Notes under the pieces: generated by a model
What the model was told of the DNA's origin: nothing
The model's input: only the letters and a program-made list of their open reading frames with translations
Database searches by the model: none
Translations under genes and position numbers: made by a program
Source: an uncultured Muribaculum sp.
Lineage (GTDB): Bacteria > Bacteroidota > Bacteroidia > Bacteroidales > Muribaculaceae
Length of the DNA stretch: 47,841 bases
Assembly: GCA_910589555.1 (NCBI GenBank)
Contig: CAJUTE010000017.1
Coordinates: forward strand, 1-47,841
Direction of reading: 5' to 3'
In this document: one piece after another, positions 16,039 to 21,832 of the stretch
Layout of the letters: the number at the start of each line of letters is the position of its first letter
Position numbering within the stretch: position 1 is the stretch's first letter

Positions 16039-17246
16039 TGCAGAACATATATGACATAAGACGTTACGGCACAATGGCTTTCTTTGTCATTGCCGTAGGG
16101 CTTGTGTTGCTGTTTCTGTATGTCTCGGAACGCATAGTCAATGATGTCGCCATGCAGGAGCGTCAGCGCATGGAGATATGGGCTGATGCCACTAAGGCGA
16201 TAATCAACATGGGCAATGCCGACGACGACGCCCCTCCTGCCGCCGACATTGATTTCCTTCTGCGCATAATCGAGGGCAACCGCACAATACCTGTATTGCT
16301 CACCGATGATCAAGGGATGATAATAATGCACCGTAATTTCAATCTTCCCGAACCGGTCGATTCTCTCAATCCGCTCTACATATCGGAGGCAAACGAGGCA
16401 TTTCTCAAGGAAAAACTGTCAAGTCTGCGCGGCACTTCCAATGTGATTCACATAATCCTGTCGCCCGGCAATTCACAGCATCTTTATTATGAGGACAGCC
16501 GCTTGCTGAAGATGCTCAATTATTACCCCTACGTCCAGTTGCTCGTGATGCTGATATTTGTGGGAGTCGTGTATTTTGCCGTTACATCCACTAAGAAAGC
16601 GGAACAGAACAAAGTGTGGGTGGGACTCTCCAAGGAGACAGCCCATCAACTCGGCACACCCATATCATCGCTCATGGCTTGGCTTGAACTGCTTGAGTCG
16701 ATGGGAGTGGATAAGGAGATGGTGGGTGAGATGGACAAGGATGTGAAGCGATTGTCGACAATAGCCTCGCGATTTGGCAAAATAGGATCAAAGCCTCAGA
16801 TGGAGCTCACCGATGTGAACCGTGTGGTGGTCGATGCGAGCGAATATATGGCTACACGCATCTCGCGTCGCATAAAATTGAGCGTGCAGGTATGCCCCGA
16901 AGCGATGGATGTGAATCTTAGCGACTCCCTGTTTCAATGGGTCATGGAAAATCTCATCAAGAATGCTGTCGATGCCATGGATGCCGAGGGTGCCATAACT
17001 GTAGTCACCAAAAAGGAGCGTGGTAATGCCGTGATAGAGGTGAGCGACACCGGAAAGGGATTGCCGAGAAAACGCTTTAAAACCGTGTTCAATCCGGGCT
17101 ACACCACCAAAAAACGCGGCTGGGGGCTTGGGCTCGCTCTTGCCAAGCGCATAATCGAGCAGTACCACAATGGCAGCATCTATGTGTTGTCGTCCGAGGT
17201 GGGAGTGGGCACCACCTTCCGCATCGAGCTTCCCCTCGTCAACTAA
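16038..17246 (+). CDS. Membrane sensor histidine kinase
   Basis: The 402-residue protein has two membrane segments (about 12-29 and 165-182) around an extracytoplasmic sensor region of about 135 residues. A cytoplasmic HisKA-type segment follows, with the phospho-acceptor His203 in SKETAHQLGTPIS. The HATPase domain has NLIKNAVDAMD (N box), VSDTGKGLP (G1) and the WGLGLALAKRI block (G2). The stimulus is unknown. No response-regulator gene lies next to it, so it is an orphan kinase. It shares one base with the HAD stop codon, and its own stop overlaps the T-run of the opposite-strand terminator at 17245-17280. Confidence 0.92.
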   Translation: MQNIYDIRRYGTMAFFVIAVGLVLLFLYVSERIVNDVAMQERQRMEIWADATKAIINMGNADDDAPPAADIDFLLRIIEGNRTIPVLLTDDQGMIIMHRNFNLPEPVDSLNPLYISEANEAFLKEKLSSLRGTSNVIHIILSPGNSQHLYYEDSRLLKMLNYYPYVQLLVMLIFVGVVYFAVTSTKKAEQNKVWVGLSKETAHQLGTPISSLMAWLELLESMGVDKEMVGEMDKDVKRLSTIASRFGKIGSKPQMELTDVNRVVVDASEYMATRISRRIKLSVQVCPEAMDVNLSDSLFQWVMENLIKNAVDAMDAEGAITVVTKKERGNAVIEVSDTGKGLPRKRFKTVFNPGYTTKKRGWGLGLALAKRIIEQYHNGSIYVLSSEVGVGTTFRIELPLVN

Positions 17247-17280
17247 AAAAGTCCAATCAGCCTCTTTGGGCTCATTGGAC
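17245..17280. terminator. Bidirectional terminator between kinase and pectate lyase
   Basis: GTCCAAT (17251-17257) pairs with ATTGGAC (17274-17280), and the inner AGCC pairs with GGCT around a 6-base loop. On the minus strand the stem is followed by six T, which fits termination of the pectate lyase gene. It also ends the + strand kinase transcript. The phrase ATTGGACTCATTAGACT next to it recalls the repeat at 26142-26177. Confidence 0.8.
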
Positions 17281-17307
17281 TCATTAGACTTATAGCTTTA
17301 TTTCTCT

Positions 17308-19083
17308 TTACTTGATCACTTTGTCGGCTTCCACGCGTCCGTCGGCATATACGATGCGGCGTATGGTGATGCCGTTGGCGGGTTCAGGGATGCGGCGTCC
17401 GTCAAGCGAATAATATTCTATGGCGATCACCTCGTGAGAATTGTCGGCTTCTACATCCTTAATTCCTGCGGTAAATGCCGGATAATATTCGTTGACAGCA
17501 TCAATGGCATCCTCATTCTGAGCCTTGACGATATGCTCAACGATTGAGTTCATGTAGACCTCGACATTTGTGTACCACTGTCTCTCGGTGTCAATGGTGT
17601 AGAGATTGCCGTCGGAAGCGTCATTGGGGTTCAAGCCGTTGGCTATCTCCCATTCATCAGGCATTCCGTCGCCGTCAGTGTCAAAACCGTCAGGACGTTT
17701 GTTGCTTTCAAAGTTATCTTCGGTATATCCATTTACATCGGCAACAATATCGATCAATCCCCATTTTCCTGTCACTGATCCTTTGTATTTTGCTGTGCCG
17801 GTCCTGACTTCTTCCATATATCTTACGTCCACATCATCGCGATACAATGATGCTCCGCTGTGTTCAATGACTTTGGTGTATGCGTTATCAGCAGTATGTG
17901 TTGTCACTTCTCCGGCAGGAGCAGGGGAATCCATTTTGATCCTCACGCACATTTCTCCTGCTGGGTTTGCTTTGTGCTCAACTCCGTCGCCATACATATT
18001 ATTCACGTCTTTGGAGTATTTTTCTCCGTTTATGGTGAATACCCCCGAATCGTATGACACTCCGTTCCAGTCCCGGTTGGCTGTTTCCTTTCCCGCAGTG
18101 GTTAATGTTGTGTTTCCGGATATATAATAACGGCTTGTCATTCCATAATATTCCGGGTGCTTGCTGTCTGAGTTTCCGCTTGATGATACGGTTACAAGAG
18201 TCACGCGCTCCTGATTGCCGTTTCCGCTTGGACCGGCTTTGTAATAGTTATTCACCATATTTATCTGCCCGCCGCCGGGACCGCCGTAGCAAGTGCCCTG
18301 TGCATTGTACATCAGACAGTTTCTGAGGTCTACATTTTCAGCTTGAGCCGGATTTTCCCATTTGTAAGTGTCATACATCTTGTTGTTAGTGTATCCTGTC
18401 CAGCCGTAGCGTGCACCATTGAATCGAGGTCCGCGGTTTGTCACGTGTGCTATCAAATTGTGGTGGAAGCTGGCGAGCTTGCCTCCCCATATTCCTCCAT
18501 ATCCGTGTGCTCCTTTTGTGTGTCCGGCGTTTGTTAGACTTTCAGCGATAGTGCACCATTGCAGGGTGAAATTGTTATTGTCATAGAAAGAAGCTACTTC
18601 ATCAGTGCTCCAACTTAGAGAACAATGGTCGAAAATCATTCCGGTTTTCTGGCGGTCCCAGATGGCATCTCCTCCATCAAACTCTTTGTCGGTGGTGGTA
18701 TGTTCCTGTCCTCGACGTATACGCATGAATCTCACTATGATATTGTTGGCGCATCTGATGGTTTTGTAGCGTAGGGTTATGCCGGGATATGGTGCTGTCT
18801 GTCCCATGATTGTAGTGTTAGCTCCTATTGTGAGGTCTGATTCCAGTGGAATTACTCCGCTCACATCGAAGACAACAATCTTCTTTGACGAACCGTTGAC
18901 TGCCGCACGGAGCGAGCCGGTACCGCTATCGTTGAGATTTGTCACGTGGATCACTTTTCCCCCACGTCCGCCGGTGGTGTAGCGTCCGTGTCCCTCAGCT
19001 CCGGGAAATGCTGGAGCCTGATCCTGGGCTGTGGCTGCAACTGAAATTGCAGAAGCTGCTATTAATGTGAAGAATTTTTTCAT
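17308..19083 (-). CDS. Pectate lyase-like protein with T9SS-type tail
   Basis: The 591-residue exported protein has a signal peptide of about 19 residues (MKKFFTLIAASAISVAATA). It then shows the right-handed beta-helix polysaccharide lyase fold, beginning AFPGAEGHGRYTTGGRGG, with WDRQKTGMIFDHCSLSWSTDE (about 140-160, partly cited) and NRGPRFNGARYGWTGY. It should cleave polygalacturonan-type pectin by beta-elimination, with calcium. A dockerin/thrombospondin-like calcium segment DTDGDGMPDEWE is seen near 465-476. The last ~35 residues, YYSLDGRRIPEPANGITI then RADGR-like and DKVIK-type ends, resemble the short T9SS type A sorting tail, so the enzyme is probably exported by the window's own T9SS. 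It is a single gene with its own terminator. Confidence 0.88.
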   Translation of the reverse strand: MKKFFTLIAASAISVAATAQDQAPAFPGAEGHGRYTTGGRGGKVIHVTNLNDSGTGSLRAAVNGSSKKIVVFDVSGVIPLESDLTIGANTTIMGQTAPYPGITLRYKTIRCANNIIVRFMRIRRGQEHTTTDKEFDGGDAIWDRQKTGMIFDHCSLSWSTDEVASFYDNNNFTLQWCTIAESLTNAGHTKGAHGYGGIWGGKLASFHHNLIAHVTNRGPRFNGARYGWTGYTNNKMYDTYKWENPAQAENVDLRNCLMYNAQGTCYGGPGGGQINMVNNYYKAGPSGNGNQERVTLVTVSSSGNSDSKHPEYYGMTSRYYISGNTTLTTAGKETANRDWNGVSYDSGVFTINGEKYSKDVNNMYGDGVEHKANPAGEMCVRIKMDSPAPAGEVTTHTADNAYTKVIEHSGASLYRDDVDVRYMEEVRTGTAKYKGSVTGKWGLIDIVADVNGYTEDNFESNKRPDGFDTDGDGMPDEWEIANGLNPNDASDGNLYTIDTERQWYTNVEVYMNSIVEHIVKAQNEDAIDAVNEYYPAFTAGIKDVEADNSHEVIAIEYYSLDGRRIPEPANGITIRRIVYADGRVEADKVIK

Positions 19084-19346
19084 TTGCTTATGGCTGATAT
19101 TTTAAGGCATATTGTCAGATAATAGTGCAAAGGTCGCAATTCACAGGCAGTTATCCAAATTTATTAACATCTAATTCATGAATTCCCTGTTCTAACACGA
19201 GGCAAATTTAAACCAATCATAACAACCCTCAAAGCTATGCAACAGCAATGCAGTTTAACCAACAAGTAGAATACCAACGCCGTCAGGAGAATATCGGTCA
19301 TGCCGTGCGATGACATAGTAATTTAACCCACAAGGAGAATACCAAC
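19084..19346. other. Gap holding degenerate repeat units
   Basis: Upstream of the pectate lyase there is a weak minus-strand -7-like box (GACCTTTG at 19128-19135). From about 19225 on come imperfect units sharing AAGGAGAATACCAAC-like and CAATGCAGTTTAA/CATAGTAATTTAA blocks, relatives of the transposase-flanking repeat that begins at 19347. No gene is seen. Confidence 0.55.
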
Positions 19347-19447
19347 AAAGCCGTGCAACGGCTATGTAATTTAAGCTCCGCCACGAGGCGACAGCCGAGG
19401 TGCGGAGAAGATGCAAGCATGGAATGGGCATCGAAGATGTCCTACAA
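19347..19447. repeat. Left inverted-repeat arm of the RAYT element
   Basis: It starts AAAGCCGTGCAACGGC, contains CTCCGCCACGAGGCG and AGGTGCGGAGAAGATG, and ends GATGTCCTACAA, inside the transposase stop region. It mirrors 19943-20042. Confidence 0.9.
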
Positions 19448-19885
19448 CCTATCCGGAACATAATAAGTAAGCCCTGCCTTAACAATCAGCCGCTTATATT
19501 CATCATCATACGGCGTGGCAGCGTGATGTGTTTTCTGTGCTTCGATATATCTGTAAACGGCTTCTTTATGAACGTTTGAGATGCTGAAAGCACCATATTC
19601 CTTTTCCCATCCGTTGAATAACGGAAATAATCCTGATGATTTTGCCCATATTGATGATTTTGATTTTATCACTCTCATCAAATGTGATAAAGCCACGCTT
19701 TGATGTAGCACCAACAGTATGTGTATATGGTCATTGGTGCCATTTATGATTATAGGTCGGCAATTCTCTGATTTTATTTCAGAGGCGATGACTGCATATA
19801 AATGATGGAGATTCTCCTGATTCAACACAGGCTGCCTTCGATTGGTGGAGAAGACCACATGGAATAGTGAAGATACGTAACTCAT
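19442..19885 (-). CDS. REP-associated tyrosine transposase (IS200-like, Y1 HUH)
   Basis: The 147-residue protein belongs to the Y1_Tnp/IS200 group. Typical blocks are HVVFSTNRRQPVL (early strand), the HUH metal site in GTNDHIHILL (about 67-76), and SVALSHLMRVIKSKSSIW. A helix with FSISNVHKEAVYRYIEAQKTHH includes Tyr in the expected catalytic position (AVYRYIEAQ). Such enzymes nick and join single-stranded DNA at REP hairpins. The size, the intact frame and the flanking inverted repeats indicate an intact enzyme. It is the only transposase gene fully inside the window. Confidence 0.88.
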   Translation of the reverse strand: MSYVSSLFHVVFSTNRRQPVLNQENLHHLYAVIASEIKSENCRPIIINGTNDHIHILLVLHQSVALSHLMRVIKSKSSIWAKSSGLFPLFNGWEKEYGAFSISNVHKEAVYRYIEAQKTHHAATPYDDEYKRLIVKAGLTYYVPDRL

Positions 19886-19942
19886 TAGGATTGATTGATG
19901 ATTTTTTCAAAGATAGATAATATCCGGATTGTATGCAAATTA

Positions 19943-20042
19943 TTGTAGGACATCTTCGATGCCCATTCCATGCTTGCATCTTCTCCGCACCTCGGCTACG
20001 CCTCGTGGCGGAGCTTAAACTACATAGCCGTTCCACGGCTTT
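19943..20042. repeat. Right inverted-repeat arm of the RAYT element
   Basis: It begins TTGTAGGACATCTTCGATG and ends CATAGCCGTTCCACGGCTTT. It is the reverse complement of the left arm and merges into the 86-bp tandem repeat on its outer side. Confidence 0.9.
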
Positions 20043-20215
20043 GATGAGAGATGTATCTGTCGTGTCTACGCTACATATCGGCTGTGCCTCGTGGTGGAGC
20101 TTGAACTACATAGCCGTTCCACGGCTTTGATGAGAGATGTATCTGTCGTGTCTACGCTACATATCGGCTGTGCCTCGTGGCGGAGCTTAAACTACATAGC
20201 CGTTGTACGGCATTT
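20000..20215 (+). repeat. 86-bp tandem repeat, about 2.5 copies
   Basis: Units start at 20000, 20086 and 20172 (period 86). Each opens GCCTCGTGGYGGAGCTTRAA, continues with CATAGCCGTTCCACGGCTTT, then a spacer with GATGTATCTGTCGTG. The third copy stops after CATAGCCGTTGTACGGC. The first copy is the outer half of the RAYT right arm, so the array looks like amplification of the REP end. Confidence 0.9.
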
Positions 20216-20240
20216 TAACTATCATAAAATAAAAACATAA

Positions 20241-20275
20241 CGTCGGGTAAACAAATTTGTTTACCCGACGCTTTT
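20241..20275. terminator. Bidirectional terminator with a perfect 30-bp palindrome
   Basis: CGTCGGGTAAACAAA (20241-20255) is followed directly by its exact reverse complement (to 20270), then CTTTTT on the + strand. The minus-strand exit is also T-rich (TTATGTTTTTATTTT). It lies just beyond the recA stop and should end recA transcription. Confidence 0.85.
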
Positions 20276-20293
20276 TCGGTATGTTTTGCCGAT

Positions 20294-21487
20294 TTATTCG
20301 TCGGCATCATCTTCGATTGAGAAGTCGTCCACATCCATGAATTCATCGTCATCGAGATCCATTTCCTGCTGTTTGGGTTCTTCGTCCTCCTCCTTTTCTT
20401 TCTTGTCGGCTTTGAGTTTCACCTTTTTCTTGGTGGTGTTGTCTGAAGATTCTGAATTTTTGAGGGCATCCATGATTTTTGCTTCCAGTTCGTCGGCAAG
20501 TTCAGGATTGTCGGCAATAACGCGTTTTGCGGCTACGCTGCCTTGTGCGAGTTTCTGACCGTCATAGCTGAACCATGAACCGCTCTTGCTTATAATGTCA
20601 AGTTCCACGCCGAGATCAAGAATCTCTCCGGCACGCGAGATGCCTTCGCCAAACATTATGTCAAATTCCGCACGCTTAAATGGAGGCGCCACTTTGTTTT
20701 TCACCACTTTCACCTTTGTGCGTTTTCCAAGCACATCATCTCCCTCCTTGATGGAGCTTGAAGGACGGATGTCGATTCGCACTGAGGCATAGAACTTGAG
20801 CGCATTGCCACCGGTGGTGGTTTCCGACGGTCCAAACATTACGCCGATTTTGTCGCGGAGCTGATTGATGAAGATACAGCAAGTATTGGTGCGGGAGATT
20901 GAGCCGGTGAGTTTACGCATGGCTTGCGACATGAGTCGTGCCTGAAGACCCACGTTGCGGTCACCCATATCGCCCTCTATTTCGCTTTTTGGGGTAAGCG
21001 CGGCGACTGAATCGACTACAATGATGTCGATTGCCGATGAGCGGATGAGCTGGTCGGCTATTTCGAGAGCCTGCTCTCCGTTGTCAGGTTGGGAAATCAG
21101 AAGGTTGTCGACATCTACACCGAGTTTCTGGGCGTAGAAGCGGTCAAACGCGTGTTCAGCGTCGATTATAGCCGCTGTGCCGCCTCGCTTCTGTGCTTCG
21201 GCTATGGCGTGAATGGCGAGTGTGGTTTTTCCCGATGATTCAGGACCGTAGATTTCAATGACTCTGCCACGGGGGAAACCTCCCACGCCGAGAGCATAGT
21301 TAAGACCTATTGAGCCGGTGGGAATCACCTCGACATCCTCTATTCTGTCGTCGCCGAGTTTCATCACAGCGCCTCTGCCGTAGCTTTTTTCAATCTTCGC
21401 CATGGCTTGTGCCAAAGCTTCTCTCTTTGCTGCTGCGGGATCGGCGGGATCGCCTTTTTTCACGGTAGCTTTCTTGGGTTTTTCCAT
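20294..21487 (-). CDS. recA: Recombinase RecA
   Basis: The 397-residue protein binds single-stranded DNA, drives strand exchange and triggers the SOS response. Visible signatures are KSYGRGAVMKLGD in the N-terminal domain, Walker A GPESSGKT (81-88), IDAEHAF, the Walker B region IIVVDSVAALTPKSEIEG, and ALKFYASVRIDIRP. The core ends near residue 335. It is followed by an unusually long Lys/Glu-rich then acidic tail (about 340-397, ending in many Asp residues), some 40 residues longer than the E. coli protein. The tail probably tunes DNA access, as the shorter acidic tail does in E. coli. It is a single gene with its own promoter box and terminator. Confidence 0.98.
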   Translation of the reverse strand: MEKPKKATVKKGDPADPAAAKREALAQAMAKIEKSYGRGAVMKLGDDRIEDVEVIPTGSIGLNYALGVGGFPRGRVIEIYGPESSGKTTLAIHAIAEAQKRGGTAAIIDAEHAFDRFYAQKLGVDVDNLLISQPDNGEQALEIADQLIRSSAIDIIVVDSVAALTPKSEIEGDMGDRNVGLQARLMSQAMRKLTGSISRTNTCCIFINQLRDKIGVMFGPSETTTGGNALKFYASVRIDIRPSSSIKEGDDVLGKRTKVKVVKNKVAPPFKRAEFDIMFGEGISRAGEILDLGVELDIISKSGSWFSYDGQKLAQGSVAAKRVIADNPELADELEAKIMDALKNSESSDNTTKKKVKLKADKKEKEEDEEPKQQEMDLDDDEFMDVDDFSIEDDADE

Positions 21488-21527
21488 ATCTGTAGTTTTT
21501 TATGTTGTTCTGTTTTTATGTTTTATG

Positions 21528-21535
21528 CAAAGATA
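21528..21535 (-). promoter_or_regulatory. recA promoter -7 box
   Basis: The minus strand reads TATCTTTG, a perfect TAnnTTTG match, about 40 bases before the recA ATG. No LexA-type palindrome was recognised next to it. Confidence 0.7.
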
Positions 21536-21610
21536 GGAAGGAAGTGGTGTAAGTCAATTGCCCGACGCTGTTAAAATACATTAAAGCATGGGCGGAACAC
21601 GTAAATGAAG

Positions 21611-21657
21611 CGGAAAAAAACGAAAAGAGCCGCGTCGTAAAAACGACACAGCTCTTT
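21611..21657 (-). terminator. Terminator of tRNA-Asp
   Basis: On the minus strand AAAGAGC and GCTCTTT close a stem (21624-21630 with 21651-21657) containing a second pairing GTCGT/ACGAC. It is followed by TTTCGTTTTTTT. It separates the tRNA from recA. Confidence 0.8.
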
Positions 21658-21659
21658 CG

Positions 21660-21733
21660 CGGTGCGTACGGGACTCGAACCCGTGACCCCATGCGTGACA
21701 GGCATGTATTCTAACCAACTGAACTAACGCACC
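21660..21733 (-). tRNA. tRNA-Asp (anticodon GUC)
   Basis: Read on the minus strand, the cloverleaf has the 7-bp acceptor stem GGTGCGT/ACGCACC, D-loop AGTTCAGTTGGTTAGAAT, anticodon stem-loop ATGCCTGTCACGCAT with GTC in the loop, and T-arm GGGTTCGAGTCCC. The discriminator base is G, as expected for Asp. The CCA end is not encoded. It has its own promoter box and terminator. Confidence 0.96.
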
Positions 21734-21747
21734 ATTGATTATGAGTG

Positions 21748-21755
21748 CAAAGTTA
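21748..21755 (-). promoter_or_regulatory. tRNA-Asp promoter -7 box
   Basis: The minus strand reads TAACTTTG, 14 bases before the first base of the mature tRNA. Confidence 0.7.
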
Positions 21756-21832
21756 TACTATATCTGTCAAATTTCCAAATATCGGCATAATTATTTTTGC
21801 GATTATCCTTGAAAATTTCTTAAACCAGGCTC

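Larger units (their letters stand above)
19347..20042 (-). mobile_element. REP-associated transposase element with ~100-bp inverted repeats
   Basis: A Y1-type transposase gene is bounded by a left arm at 19347-19447 and a right arm at 19943-20042. Reverse-complementing the right arm gives the left arm with only a handful of differences: GCCGTGcAACGGC versus GCCGTGgAACGGC, TAaTTTAA versus TAgTTTAA, and one small indel in GGCGacAGCC. Each arm contains the internally paired CTCCGC...GCGGAG unit. Inverted REP pairs around a single-copy Y1 gene are the hallmark of RAYT loci. The left arm overlaps the last codon and stop of the transposase. Confidence 0.85.

Noticed and set aside
20000..20215. CRISPR array
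   Set aside because: The 86-base units are contiguous with no unique spacers, only 2.5 copies exist, and they derive from the transposase end. No cas gene is present.
21488..21660. LexA/SOS box upstream of recA
   Set aside because: No known LexA-type palindrome could be recognised around the promoter box; only the -7 element is supported.
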